From the NCBI GenBank assembly GCA_913065125.1, contig CAJYAG010000001.1, positions 248,001-312,000 of the forward strand: a DNA stretch of 64,000 nucleotides. Direction: 5' to 3'. Below, piece after piece: positions 45,244 through 54,176 of the stretch. Source of the DNA: an uncultured Flavobacteriaceae bacterium (GTDB lineage Bacteria > Bacteroidota > Bacteroidia > Flavobacteriales > Flavobacteriaceae). The notes beneath the pieces were generated by a model, which had not been told where the DNA came from, made no database searches, and worked only from the letters and a program-made list of their open reading frames with translations. The translations under genes were made by a program, and so were the position numbers. Each line of letters opens with the position of its first letter. Positions within the stretch are counted from its first letter, which is position 1.

Positions 45244-46092
45244 ATGTCTACAACAGTACAACGCTTAGAAATTTTTACACAACAAGTTAGAAGAGATATT
45301 TTACGCATGGTTCATGCCGTAAATTCAGGTCATCCAGGAGGTTCTTTAGGATGTGCAGAATTTATTACTTGCTTATATCAAGAAGTAATGGATTATTCTA
45401 CTGATTTTAAAATGGACGGAATTAATGAAGATCTGTTCTTTTTATCAAACGGACATATTTCTCCAGTTTTTTACAGCGTTTTGGCGCACACAGGATTCTT
45501 TAAAGTAGAAGAATTAGCTACTTTTAGAAAATTAAATTCGCGTTTACAAGGACATCCAACAACACACGAAGGTTTAGAAGGAATTAGAATTGCTTCTGGT
45601 TCTTTAGGACAAGGTATGAGTGTTGGTATTGGAGCTGCAGAAGCAAAGAAATTAAACAACGATTCGCATTTAGTGTATACCTTACATGGTGATGGAGAAT
45701 TGCAAGAAGGACAAATTTGGGAATCTGCAATGTATGCTTCAGGAAAGAAAGTTGACAATTTAATTGCTACGGTAGATTTAAACGGAAAGCAAATTGATGG
45801 AGCAACAGATGATGTATTGCCAATGGGAAGTATCAAAGCAAAATTTGAAGCTTTTGGTTGGGATGTTTTAAAAATTAAAAAAGGAAACGACATTGCATCA
45901 ATCTTAGCAGGGTTAGCAGAAGCAAAATCGAGAACAGGAAAAGGAAAACCAGTGTGTATTTTATTATATACAGAAATGGGGAACGGTGTTGACTTTATGA
46001 TGGGAACTCATGCTTGGCACGGAAAAGCTCCAAATGATGAGCAATTAGAAAATGCGTTGGCTCAGAATCCAGAAACATTAGGAGATTATTAG
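45244..46092 (+). CDS. Transketolase, N-terminal (TPP-binding) subunit
   Basis: The N-terminal half of transketolase as a separate 282-residue polypeptide. It holds the thiamine diphosphate motif GDGELQEGQIWESAMYA...N (about 147-180), the FxSxGHISPVFYSVLA region and HAWHGKAPND near the end. The start is ATG 45244; the frame reaches back to a TTG inside the -7 box. The C-terminal half, needed for the pyrimidine and transketolase C domains, is not encoded next to it: a terminator and bshA follow. The partner must be elsewhere in the genome. Confidence 0.92.
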   Translation: MSTTVQRLEIFTQQVRRDILRMVHAVNSGHPGGSLGCAEFITCLYQEVMDYSTDFKMDGINEDLFFLSNGHISPVFYSVLAHTGFFKVEELATFRKLNSRLQGHPTTHEGLEGIRIASGSLGQGMSVGIGAAEAKKLNNDSHLVYTLHGDGELQEGQIWESAMYASGKKVDNLIATVDLNGKQIDGATDDVLPMGSIKAKFEAFGWDVLKIKKGNDIASILAGLAEAKSRTGKGKPVCILLYTEMGNGVDFMMGTHAWHGKAPNDEQLENALAQNPETLGDY

Positions 46093-46152
46093 TAGTATTC
46101 AAAAATTCAAAAATTGAATGATTTAATTTTTAATCTTTTAATTTTTCAATAT

Positions 46153-46192
46153 AAAAAAAGAGTTTTTCAATTATTTGAAAAACTCTTTTTTT
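46153..46192 (+). terminator. Terminator after the transketolase subunit gene
   Basis: AAAGAGTTTTTCAA and TTTGAAAAACTCTTT form a long stem flanked by A and T runs. Confidence 0.9.
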
Positions 46193-46301
46193 ATGTTTTT
46201 ATTTAGGATTAAAATGTAAGAATAGTTTTACCTTTACAACTAAGAAGTTGAAGTTTTTGTAGCTTTAATTTTTTAAATCATTTAATCTTTCAATTATTAA
46301 T

Positions 46302-47435
46302 ATGAAAATAGGTATTGTTTGTTATCCAACTTTTGGAGGAAGTGGAGTGGTTGCAACAGAATTAGGAATGGCATTGGCAGATAATGGACATGAAGTTCAT
46401 TTTATAACTTATAATTTACCCGTTAGATTAGATTTTATTTCTCATAATTTACATTTTCACGAAGTAGTAATTGAGGAATATCCATTGTTTCAATACCAAC
46501 CTTATGAGTTAGCTTTGTCATCAAAAATGGTAGAAGTTGTAGAGAAACATCAATTGGAAGTATTACATGTTCATTACGCAATTCCACATGCCTACGCTGC
46601 TTATATGGCAAAACAGATGTTAAAAGAAAAAGGGATCGACATCAAAGTGGTAACTACTTTACACGGAACGGATATTACATTGGTTGGTAGTCACCCAACC
46701 TATAAAACCGCAGTAGAATTTAGCATCAATAATTCGGATGTTGTAACTACGGTTTCTAAGAGCTTAAAAGAAGATACATTACGACTCTTTAAGATTAAAA
46801 AAGACATTCATGTTATCCATAATTTTATTGATACGGATAAATATGACAAAGCACATGAACAAGAATGTCAGCGAATTGCATTGGCAAAACCAAACGAACG
46901 GATATTTACCCACGTTAGTAATTTTAGACCCGTAAAAAGAATTGAAGATGTTATCAAAACTTTTGAAATTGTGCACAGAACAGTTCCGTCTAAATTGTTA
47001 ATGGTAGGTGATGGACCAGAAAGAAGATCTGCCGAGTTATTGGTAAAAAGATTAGGCATTAAAAAAGATGTATTGTTCTTAGGAAACAGTTCTGAAGTTG
47101 CAGAAATATTATGCTATACAGATGTGTTTTTGTTGCCTTCTAAAACAGAAAGTTTTGGGTTGGCCGCTTTAGAAGCAATGGCAGCTGGTACAGCTGTTGT
47201 TTCTGCAAATTCTGGAGGTTTGCCAGAAGTAAATGTACATGGAGTTACTGGTTATTTAAGCGATGTTGGAGATGTGGAAGACATGGCAAAAAATGTCTTA
47301 AAAATTGTAAAAGACAATGCTACTTTATTGCAATTTAAACAAAACGCAAAAGAACATACCAAGAAGTTTTCTATCAAGAATATCTTACCAGTGTATGAGG
47401 AAATTTATGAATCGCTTAGAGTAAAAGTGAGTTAA
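46302..47435 (+). CDS. bshA: N-acetyl-alpha-D-glucosaminyl L-malate synthase
   Basis: GT4 glycosyltransferase that joins GlcNAc from UDP-GlcNAc to L-malate, the first step of bacillithiol synthesis. The 377 residues start with IGIVCYPTFGGSGVVATELG, typical of BshA, and continue with HVHYAIPHAYAAYMA, the hinge region VGDGPERRSAE and the GT4 EX7E motif in TESFGLAALEAMAAGT. No bshB or bshC is in the window. The gene is alone after a terminator, and the next gene is on the opposite strand. Confidence 0.93.
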   Translation: MKIGIVCYPTFGGSGVVATELGMALADNGHEVHFITYNLPVRLDFISHNLHFHEVVIEEYPLFQYQPYELALSSKMVEVVEKHQLEVLHVHYAIPHAYAAYMAKQMLKEKGIDIKVVTTLHGTDITLVGSHPTYKTAVEFSINNSDVVTTVSKSLKEDTLRLFKIKKDIHVIHNFIDTDKYDKAHEQECQRIALAKPNERIFTHVSNFRPVKRIEDVIKTFEIVHRTVPSKLLMVGDGPERRSAELLVKRLGIKKDVLFLGNSSEVAEILCYTDVFLLPSKTESFGLAALEAMAAGTAVVSANSGGLPEVNVHGVTGYLSDVGDVEDMAKNVLKIVKDNATLLQFKQNAKEHTKKFSIKNILPVYEEIYESLRVKVS

Positions 47436-47487
47436 GAGTTACGTGCTATGCATCATTATTCTGAATTGTATCAAAATGCATAATGTG

Positions 47488-48546
47488 TTAAGAATTGTAA
47501 AACTCTATACTTCTAATAATTAGTTCTGTAGCAACTTTACAATCTATTTTTGTGTGTTCTAAATCCGTTAATAATACAAAATTAACTTGTCCGCCAACAT
47601 TCTTTTTATCGTGTTTAAGATATTCTAGAATTCCGTTAAAATCTTCTTCAAAAATTTCAGTTTTTCCGTAAATATTTGCAATAACTTGTTTGATGTTTTC
47701 TACTTCGTTTTTAGGAAACCCAAGCAATTCTGAAGAAATAAATGATTCAGCAACCATTCCAATGGCAATTGCTTCTCCGTGTGTTAAATTTTCTTTCTTT
47801 TCAGATTCTAAAAAATACGATTCTATGGCGTGACCAATGGTATGACCAAAATTTAAAATTTTACGTAAGTTTTGTTCTTTTGGATCTTCTAAAACAACTT
47901 CGTTTTTAATTGCTATAGAACGATGAATTAACTCCGTGATATCTAAGTTTTCTGAATCTTTAATTGTATTGTACAAACTTACATCGTAGGTCAATCCGTA
48001 CTTGATGATTTCTGCTGTTCCAGATCTAATCTCTCTGGCAGAAACGGTTTCTAAATAGTTTGTATCTACAAGTACCATTTCTGGATTTGCAAACAAACCA
48101 ATCTGATTTTTCAACACGCCCAAATCAACGCCCGTTTTTCCGCCTACAGAAGCATCAACCATACTTAATAAAGTTGTCGGAATATTTACAAAATCGATTC
48201 CGCGTTTAAAAGTTGCAGCTACAAAACCTCCTAAATCGGTAATCACTCCGCCACCTAAGGTAATCATTAAACTTTTACGATCAGCATTTAATTCGGTCAA
48301 CACATTCCAAACTCCAGTACACGTTTCTAAGTTTTTATGAATTTCTCCAGATTCAATTTCTATGAGTTCAATCGGTGAATTTGTAACTAAATTTGGAATA
48401 AATTTTCCATAACAATATTCGTGTGTATTCTCATCAACCAAAATAAATATAGAAGAATACGAATTAGAAGCTATTAATGTGTTTAATTCTGAATATCCAT
48501 TTTCCTGAAAATGAACAAAATACGTTGTTGACTTAATTGATTTCAT
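47488..48546 (-). CDS. aroB: 3-dehydroquinate synthase
   Basis: NAD-dependent enzyme that closes DAHP to 3-dehydroquinate, the second step of the shikimate pathway. The 352 residues contain GGGVITDLGGFVAATFKRGIDF, PTTLLSMVDASVGGKTGVDL, the zinc-binding ETVSAREIRSG...EIIKYG region, and NFGHTIGHAIES with metal-ligand His residues. All core residues appear intact. It is divergent from the proline dehydrogenase gene; TTAATTTG about 20 nt upstream is a near match to the -7 box. Confidence 0.96.
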   Translation of the reverse strand: MKSIKSTTYFVHFQENGYSELNTLIASNSYSSIFILVDENTHEYCYGKFIPNLVTNSPIELIEIESGEIHKNLETCTGVWNVLTELNADRKSLMITLGGGVITDLGGFVAATFKRGIDFVNIPTTLLSMVDASVGGKTGVDLGVLKNQIGLFANPEMVLVDTNYLETVSAREIRSGTAEIIKYGLTYDVSLYNTIKDSENLDITELIHRSIAIKNEVVLEDPKEQNLRKILNFGHTIGHAIESYFLESEKKENLTHGEAIAIGMVAESFISSELLGFPKNEVENIKQVIANIYGKTEIFEEDFNGILEYLKHDKKNVGGQVNFVLLTDLEHTKIDCKVATELIIRSIEFYNS

Positions 48547-48606
48547 TACTTACTGATTGTAGTTGCAAATTAAGCAGAAAAAAATGAAATATTTATACAT
48601 TAAAAC

Positions 48607-48614
48607 TATCTTTG
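48607..48614 (+). promoter_or_regulatory. -7 box of the proline dehydrogenase gene
   Basis: TATCTTTG, 26 nt before the ATG at 48641, which decides against the longer frame beginning at 48563. Confidence 0.65.
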
Positions 48615-48640
48615 TTAACATAAATTACAACTGTTTATCT

Positions 48641-49801
48641 ATGAAACTTTTTGAAAATACGGAAGTAGCATTTTCTTTAAAATCTGATTCTCAATTAGAA
48701 CGCGCTTATTTTTTATTTAAAATGATACAGAACCAACCAATGGTTCGAATCGGTACTGCGGTGACAAATTTTGCTTTAAAAGCACATTTGCCTGTAGAAG
48801 GTTTAATACGCTCAACTGTTTTCGATCACTTTTGTGGCGGTGTAACAGAAGAAGATTGCATGCCGAACATAGATAATATGTACACTAAAAAAGTAAGTTC
48901 TGTTTTAGATTATTCTGTTGAAGGAAAAGAAAGCGAAGAAGAATTTGACAAAACCTTAGATAAAATACTTCGTATTCTTGATTTTTGTGAAGAAAAAGAA
49001 TCAATTCCCTTTGCTGTTTTTAAACCAACCGGATTTGGACGTTTTGCGTTGTATCAAAAAATTACAGAAGGAGAAGCTTTAACTGTTGATGAAAAATCGG
49101 AATGGTTACGCGTTATAGAGCGTTATCACGCTGTTTGTAAAGCTGCAGTAGCAAAAGATGTTCCGTTGTTAATTGATGCCGAAGAAAGTTGGATGCAAGA
49201 TGCAGCTGATCATTTAATTGAAGAATTGATGGAAATTTACAACACAAAAAAAGCCATCGTTTTTAGTACTTTACAAATGTATCGTCATGATAGACTCGCT
49301 TATTTAAAAGAATTGCATCAAAAAGCGCATCAAAAAGGATTTTTTATCGGAATGAAAATTGTTCGTGGTGCATATATGGAAAAAGAAAGAGTAAGAGCTG
49401 AAGAAAAAGGCTATGAATCTCCAATTTGTGCTGATAAATTAGCGACAGATGAGAATTATAATGCAGCAATTGTATATATGATGGAACATCCAAAGATGGC
49501 ATTGTTTGCAGGAACTCATAACGAAGAAAGTTCTTTTTTAGTAATGGATTTAATAAAAAAACACAACATCGAGTTAAATGATAAAGGTGTTTGGTTTGGA
49601 CAGTTATATGGAATGAGCGATCATATCAGTTTTAATTTAGCAAACGAAGGATATAATGTTGCAAAATATGTTCCTTTTGGTCCTGTTAGAGATGTGATGC
49701 CATACTTAATTAGAAGAGCAGAAGAAAATACTTCTGTAGCAGGACAAACAAGTAGAGAGCTCAATTTAATTAAAACAGAGAAAAAACGTAGAAAATTATA
49801 G
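48641..49801 (+). CDS. putA: Proline dehydrogenase
   Basis: FAD enzyme that oxidises proline to pyrroline-5-carboxylate; a monofunctional form of 386 residues. Motifs: AVFKPTGFGR, LLIDAEESWMQDAAD, the flavin-binding FIGMKIVRGAYMEKERVRAE and FAGTHNEESS, and LYGMSDHISFNLANEGYNVAKYVPFG near the end. The P5C dehydrogenase half of bifunctional PutA is not present. The start ATG 48641 is downstream of its -7 box. The stop codon shares its G with the GTG start of the next gene. The symbol marks the PRODH domain only. Confidence 0.93.
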   Translation: MKLFENTEVAFSLKSDSQLERAYFLFKMIQNQPMVRIGTAVTNFALKAHLPVEGLIRSTVFDHFCGGVTEEDCMPNIDNMYTKKVSSVLDYSVEGKESEEEFDKTLDKILRILDFCEEKESIPFAVFKPTGFGRFALYQKITEGEALTVDEKSEWLRVIERYHAVCKAAVAKDVPLLIDAEESWMQDAADHLIEELMEIYNTKKAIVFSTLQMYRHDRLAYLKELHQKAHQKGFFIGMKIVRGAYMEKERVRAEEKGYESPICADKLATDENYNAAIVYMMEHPKMALFAGTHNEESSFLVMDLIKKHNIELNDKGVWFGQLYGMSDHISFNLANEGYNVAKYVPFGPVRDVMPYLIRRAEENTSVAGQTSRELNLIKTEKKRRKL

Positions 49802-50106
49802 TGAGTACAACCATTCAAGAAATAAAAGTTAATATTTATAAAAATAAAAAACGACTTGCTAAAGAGATTCAGGAAAGCAAAGAGTTACTTTCACTATTAA
49901 CAAAATCTACGCACAAAAAACTTACTTCAGAAGAAAAAGGAAAGGTAAAAAAACAATTGATAGATATTTGTAAAAGCATTCCGGCTTTGGCTGTTTTTAT
50001 GCTTCCTGGCGGAGCATTATTATTACCACTTTTAATAAAATTGATTCCAGATATTTTACCTAGTGCTTTTAGAGAGGATGATTCAATTGATATCGACTTA
50101 AAATAA
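49801..50106 (+). CDS. Small LETM1-like membrane protein
   Basis: A 101-residue protein starting at GTG 49801, overlapping the proline dehydrogenase stop by 1 nt, so translation is coupled. A basic N-terminal half (KKRLAKEIQESKELLSLLTKS) precedes a hydrophobic segment and the motif MLPGGALLLPLLIKLIPDILPSAFRE, which strongly resembles the LETM1 core of mitochondrial K+/H+ or Ca2+/H+ exchangers and of flavobacterial LETM1-related proteins. At this length it holds only that core. An ion-transport role is not established. Confidence 0.65.
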   Translation: MSTTIQEIKVNIYKNKKRLAKEIQESKELLSLLTKSTHKKLTSEEKGKVKKQLIDICKSIPALAVFMLPGGALLLPLLIKLIPDILPSAFREDDSIDIDLK

Positions 50107-50154
50107 TTCAAAAGAATTCAACTTTTAACTTCTTTATATTCAACCAAAAAACAC

Positions 50155-50162
50155 TACTTTTG
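50155..50162 (+). promoter_or_regulatory. -7 box of typA
   Basis: TACTTTTG, 21 nt before the ATG at 50184; no clear -33 TTG. Confidence 0.65.
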
Positions 50163-50183
50163 CACGAAATTTAAGAAGTAAGT

Positions 50184-51956
50184 ATGCAATCAATTAGAAA
50201 TATCGCTATTATAGCCCACGTCGATCACGGAAAAACAACCTTGGTAGATAAAATTATAGATCAAGCTAAAATCTTAGACGATCGTAAAGAACGTACAGAT
50301 TTATTATTAGATAATAACGATTTAGAGCGTGAAAGAGGAATTACAATTCTTTCTAAAAACGTATCTGTTAATTATAAAGGTGTAAAAATCAATGTAATTG
50401 ACACTCCTGGTCACGCCGATTTTGGTGGTGAAGTAGAACGTGTATTAAAAATGGCAGACGGTGTGTTATTATTGGTTGATGCTTTTGAAGGTCCAATGCC
50501 ACAAACTCGTTTTGTATTAGGTAAAGCATTAGAATTGGGGTTAACTCCAATTGTAGTTGTAAATAAAGTAGACAAAGAAAACTGTACTCCAGATTTAGTT
50601 CACGAGAAAGTATTCGATTTAATGTTTGCATTAGAAGCAACAGAAGAGCAATTAGATTTTGTTACTATTTACGGTTCAGCAAAAAATGGTTGGATGAGTA
50701 CAGATTGGCAACAGCCAAAAGATAATATTATTGATTTATTAGATGCAGTTGTAGAATCTATTCCAGAAACAAAATACAACCCAGGAACACCACAAATGCA
50801 AATTACGTCATTAGATTTTTCTTCATTTACAGGAAGAATTGCTATCGGACGTATTTTCCGTGGAGATTTAGAAGCGGGTAAAGATTACATGTTGTGTAAG
50901 GCTGACGGTTCTACCAAAAAAGTAAGAATTAAAGAATTACACGTATTCGAAGGAATGGGTAAAATTCAAGTAGATAAAGTGCCTTGTGGAGATATTTGTG
51001 CAATTACAGGTATTGAAGGATTCGAAATTGGTGATACGATTGCTGATTTAGAAAATCCAGAAGCATTGCCAAGAACAGAAATTGATCAACCTACCATGAG
51101 TATGTTGTTTACCATTAACAATTCTCCTTTCTTCGGTAAAGAAGGTAAATATGTTACTTCTCGTCATATTCGTGACAGACTGTTTAAAGAATTAGAAAAA
51201 AACTTAGCATTAAAAGTTGAAACTACGGATAGTGAAGATAAATTCAACGTTTTTGGACGTGGAGTTTTACACTTATCAGTATTGATTGAAACGATGCGTA
51301 GAGAAGGATATGAATTACAAGTGGGAAGACCACAAGTAATTATCAAAGAAATTGATGGAAAGAAACACGAACCAATGGAAACGTTGTCAATCGATGTACC
51401 AGAAGAAGCTGCTTCTAAAGCGGTGAATTTAGTTTCTTTACGTAAAGGTGATTTATTAATTATGGAACCTAAAGGAGATTTACAACATTTAGAATTTACA
51501 ATTCCATCTCGTGGATTGATTGGTTTAAGAAATAAAATTTTAACAGCAACTGCTGGTACAGCAATTATCAACCATAGATTTAGCGAATACGGACCTTATA
51601 AAGGTGATTTTACAGAAGATATCAAAGGAGCCATCGTTTCTTCTGCAGCTGGTAAAGCAACTGCATATGCGTTAAACCGTTTACAAGACAGAGGGCGTTT
51701 CTTTATTGATGTAAATCAAGAGATTTATGTAGGTCAAGTAATTGGAGAAAATTCGAAGTCAGAAGATATGGCTGTAAACTTAATCAAAGGAAAGCAATTG
51801 ACTAACATGCGTAAGTCTGGTACTGATGATGCGATGAAAATTGCACCGAAAGTTGATTTTTCTTTAGAAGAAAATATGGAATACATCAAAGCGGATGAGT
51901 ATTTAGAAGTTACTCCATTAAGTTTACGTATGCGTAAAATAAATTTTAAAGCATAA
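50184..51956 (+). CDS. typA: Translational GTPase TypA/BipA
   Basis: Ribosome-associated GTPase of the EF-G group involved in 50S assembly and stress adaptation. The 590 residues include G1 [10 protein letters not shown]2 near ERGITI, G3 [12 protein letters not shown]4 NKVDKENC and G5 GSAKNGW, then domains II, III and V and the TypA-specific C-terminal domain ([27 protein letters not shown]). Normal length with all GTPase motifs present. It has its own promoter and terminator. Confidence 0.96.
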   Translation: MQSIRNIAIIAHVDHGKTTLVDKIIDQAKILDDRKERTDLLLDNNDLERERGITILSKNVSVNYKGVKINVIDTPGHADFGGEVERVLKMADGVLLLVDAFEGPMPQTRFVLGKALELGLTPIVVVNKVDKENCTPDLVHEKVFDLMFALEATEEQLDFVTIYGSAKNGWMSTDWQQPKDNIIDLLDAVVESIPETKYNPGTPQMQITSLDFSSFTGRIAIGRIFRGDLEAGKDYMLCKADGSTKKVRIKELHVFEGMGKIQVDKVPCGDICAITGIEGFEIGDTIADLENPEALPRTEIDQPTMSMLFTINNSPFFGKEGKYVTSRHIRDRLFKELEKNLALKVETTDSEDKFNVFGRGVLHLSVLIETMRREGYELQVGRPQVIIKEIDGKKHEPMETLSIDVPEEAASKAVNLVSLRKGDLLIMEPKGDLQHLEFTIPSRGLIGLRNKILTATAGTAIINHRFSEYGPYKGDFTEDIKGAIVSSAAGKATAYALNRLQDRGRFFIDVNQEIYVGQVIGENSKSEDMAVNLIKGKQLTNMRKSGTDDAMKIAPKVDFSLEENMEYIKADEYLEVTPLSLRMRKINFKA

Positions 51957-51960
51957 TTTT

Positions 51961-51981
51961 ATACTGAACCTGTTTCAGTAT
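51961..51981. repeat. TACTGAA...TTCAGTA small palindrome after typA
   Basis: ATACTGAA (51961-51968) and TTCAGTAT (51974-51981), the same arms as at 3796-3817. Confidence 0.6.
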
Positions 51982-51993
51982 CTCATAAAAAAA

Positions 51994-52019
51994 ACGTCAC
52001 TTTTTAGTGACGTTTTTTT
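51994..52019 (+). terminator. Terminator after typA
   Basis: ACGTCACT (51994-52001), loop TTTT, AGTGACGT (52006-52013), then T-run. Confidence 0.9.
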
Positions 52020-52032
52020 GGTTTAAACAATT

Positions 52033-52040
52033 TATCTTTG
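52033..52040 (+). promoter_or_regulatory. -7 box of the 125-residue protein gene
   Basis: TATCTTTG ends 4 nt before the ATG at 52045, giving a leaderless or nearly leaderless mRNA. Confidence 0.5.
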
Positions 52041-52044
52041 CAGT

Positions 52045-52422
52045 ATGAGTGATTTTAAAGTTTTTTTTGAAACATTACGCAATAGCGTTATAAATGATGA
52101 ATTCGTAAAATTAACGTTGAGCAAGCCCATCAGAAAAAGTAATGGTTTATTAAATGTGTATTTACGCTTGTTTGAAATTGACGGAAAAGAAGTTTTTCAA
52201 TTCAAATACCGCTATGCTACTGATAATACGTACAAACAGTTTTCTTTAAAGGAAGCAATTTCTGAATTGGAACAACTATTAATGGAATCATTCAGAGTCG
52301 GAACTTTATTTACTTTAAACGAAGATTTATTAGTAACGGTTTCTAAAAAGAAAGTAATTTCTTACAGAGACAATGCACCCAGTTTTAAAAATAAATTACC
52401 AGAAATCCCGCTAGAATCGTAA
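52045..52422 (+). CDS. Orphan 125-residue protein resembling the N-terminal domain of a class I SAM methyltransferase family
   Basis: The segment FVKLTLSKPIRKSNGLLNVYLRLFEI and KEVFQFKYRYATDNTYKQFSLKEA look like the N-terminal domain that precedes the SAM-binding part in a family of about 400-residue methyltransferases (from memory). Here the protein stops before any SAM motif, and the downstream bases hold no continuation in any frame on this strand. It could be a stand-alone domain or a fixed truncation. The frame is clean and has a -7 box. The last codons lie in an inverted repeat (52409-52433). Confidence 0.5.
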   Translation: MSDFKVFFETLRNSVINDEFVKLTLSKPIRKSNGLLNVYLRLFEIDGKEVFQFKYRYATDNTYKQFSLKEAISELEQLLMESFRVGTLFTLNEDLLVTVSKKKVISYRDNAPSFKNKLPEIPLES

Positions 52423-52433
52423 TAATTCTAGCG
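52409..52433. terminator. Inverted repeat between convergent genes
   Basis: CGCTAGAAT (52409-52417) and ATTCTAGCG (52425-52433) pair perfectly, overlapping the stop codon of the upstream gene. There is an A-run on the right but no T-run, so termination activity is uncertain. Confidence 0.4.
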
Positions 52434-52450
52434 ATTAAAAAAAAGTAGTT

Positions 52451-53548
52451 TTAGTCGAATTTTTTGTCAATAAATTTTGAGTTCAACAATCTTGCTACTG
52501 CCATATAATTGGGTTTAAACGGAATTTTATCTCCAATACTATATTTCTTTTTTCCGTCTTTGGTTTTGTTATTTCCGATATCAACAACCAACATATCCGA
52601 AGTAATTCCAACAAATTTTAAATTTTCATCAATTGGATCTAGGTCTTCTTTGTCAACATCTATAATACCAAAATCAAGAATTGCTTTGGTAGAGGTTTCG
52701 CTGGTATCCTTTGCATTAAAATCGGCAGAATACCCAATACTTCCATCACTTATAACTCCTTCTGGAACGATATTTTTTTCTTCCAACTCAATAATGTTCG
52801 CATTAAATTCAAAGGTTTCTGTAGAAAGCGCTTTAAATTGTTTGTTATTTAACGGACTCGTTCCAAAAAAAACAGCTTCTCCAACTCGAAAGTGATTGAT
52901 GTCTTTCGGAATTGTTTTACTCTCAACCAAAGGCAATGTAATTGAAGTGCCGCCAGAAACATATTTTAATTCTCTATTGAATTTTGCTGAAATCATCTCT
53001 TTATAAAGCGATAGTTGCAACAATTTATCATACGTGGGTTCAACGCCATACATACACCCTAAATTAGATCCAACGCCTACAACTTCAATATGAGAAAGCT
53101 GAAATACTTTTTCATAAAAACTCATTAATTCAACTCTTTTTACACCTTCTCTCAACTCTCCAAGTTCTACCATAATAATTATTTGATGAATGGTATTGGC
53201 TTTTTTAGCGGCTTCATTTAACGCTACAATAGTTGTAAAAGAACTGTTTAGAGAAATCGTAGCATATTGTATAATATCATCTGCATATATCTTTGCTGGA
53301 GGCTTGATATAAATGGTTTGCATTTTTGGATTCACAGCTTTTAAATTTTTCAAGCTCGTTAATCTAGAATCTCCTATAGAATCTATTTTTTGGATAATTT
53401 CATCAGTAAGCACATGTTTCAAAAATTCTTTATCTCCTGAAAAAACCTTTGTAATTAAACTCCAAGTAATATGATGCGCTTTAAAATAAGCACTTAAATA
53501 TTTAATATTTCCTTGAATTTTCTTTGTGTGAATTATAAGTTCAGCCAT
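52451..53548 (-). CDS. Alanine/ornithine racemase-family PLP enzyme (fold type III)
   Basis: A 365-residue fold-type III PLP protein. The Schiff-base lysine is probably Lys34 in WSLITKVFSGD. GSNLGCMYGVEPTYDKL and ELKYVSGGTSITLPLVE are typical of the ornithine/alanine racemase group (Orr and YhfX-like) and less so of classical Alr. The C-terminal part (VSDGSIGYSADFN and later) is the beta domain. The substrate amino acid is not decided by sequence. It begins 3 nt after the GNAT gene, in one operon. Confidence 0.8.
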   Translation of the reverse strand: MAELIIHTKKIQGNIKYLSAYFKAHHITWSLITKVFSGDKEFLKHVLTDEIIQKIDSIGDSRLTSLKNLKAVNPKMQTIYIKPPAKIYADDIIQYATISLNSSFTTIVALNEAAKKANTIHQIIIMVELGELREGVKRVELMSFYEKVFQLSHIEVVGVGSNLGCMYGVEPTYDKLLQLSLYKEMISAKFNRELKYVSGGTSITLPLVESKTIPKDINHFRVGEAVFFGTSPLNNKQFKALSTETFEFNANIIELEEKNIVPEGVISDGSIGYSADFNAKDTSETSTKAILDFGIIDVDKEDLDPIDENLKFVGITSDMLVVDIGNNKTKDGKKKYSIGDKIPFKPNYMAVARLLNSKFIDKKFD

Positions 53549-53551
53549 AGT

Positions 53552-53992
53552 TTATTTCTTTAACCTCATTTCTAAATACGGGTTGGTAAAGCCAAGTTTT
53601 TCATACAGTTTTATAGCAGGATTGTTTGCTTCTACATGCAATGCGATATCTCCTTTTGCGTGATCAATAGCATTTAGCATTAACATTTTTCCGAGTCCTT
53701 TTCCTCTAAAATCTTTATGTGTAGCAATGTAAACAAGAATGTTTTCTGGAATATAACCGCCCATTCCGGTTTCGTTAATAACTGTAACTCCAGCAATTTG
53801 ATCATCCTCTAAAATTAACATGGTAAATCCTCCAAAAGAAATACACTCATTTATCGAATAGTCGATTGCTTTTTGAATGTCCTTTTTAGAGTCACCATAT
53901 TCTTCGAGATGTTCATAGAGAAAATTTATTATTTCTGTTTTTTCTGATGGCGTTGGTTTGTGTACTACATTAAAAACTTTTGTTTCAATCAT
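53552..53992 (-). CDS. GNAT-family N-acetyltransferase
   Basis: Acetyl-CoA-dependent acetyltransferase of 146 residues. The acetyl-CoA pyrophosphate loop is in HKDFRGKGLGKMLMLNAIDHAK, followed by ALHVEANNPAIKLYEKLGF, the usual C-terminal motif. The start is placed at ATG 53992 (MIETKVFNV); 16 more residues in frame upstream are basic and lack family character. The acceptor substrate is unknown; coupling with the racemase gene suggests an amino acid or derivative (inference). Confidence 0.85.
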   Translation of the reverse strand: MIETKVFNVVHKPTPSEKTEIINFLYEHLEEYGDSKKDIQKAIDYSINECISFGGFTMLILEDDQIAGVTVINETGMGGYIPENILVYIATHKDFRGKGLGKMLMLNAIDHAKGDIALHVEANNPAIKLYEKLGFTNPYLEMRLKK

Positions 53993-54067
53993 AAATTGTT
54001 TTGTTTTCTTATAGTATAAGGCTTTTAAATTAGTTGCCACGGTTTTTTAAAAAAAATGCAGAAATCA

Positions 54068-54100
54068 TTTGTATATTAAAAAATAAAATTACAATATTTG
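54068..54100 (+). promoter_or_regulatory. Probable his operon promoter
   Basis: TTTG (54068-54071), 21-nt spacer, AATATTTG (54093-54100), one base off TAnnTTTG. It lies 19 nt before the leader peptide ATG. Confidence 0.5.
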
Positions 54101-54119
54101 CAGTGTTAAAAACAACGAC

Positions 54120-54176
54120 ATGACATTTATTCAAAACCATCATCATCATTTTCATAATTCGACTCAAGCGAAGTGA
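54120..54176 (+). CDS. hisL: His operon leader peptide
   Basis: An 18-codon frame reading MTFIQNHHHHFHNSTQAK followed by TGA. Five of six consecutive codons (54138-54155) are CAT histidine codons. It is placed between the probable promoter and a terminator hairpin 111 nt upstream of hisG. The His run in exactly this position is the hallmark of an attenuation leader, where ribosome stalling senses charged tRNA-His. No homology is required; the design speaks for itself. Confidence 0.9.
   Translation: MTFIQNHHHHFHNSTQAK

Noticed and set aside
48563..48640. Longer proline dehydrogenase start at 48563
   Set aside because: It begins upstream of the -7 box at 48607-48614 and adds 26 residues without family character.
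50389..50640. Antisense frames over typA, dnaB, hisA, spoT and other genes
   Set aside because: They mirror conserved genes on the other strand, give low-complexity proteins and have no promoter; they are shadows.
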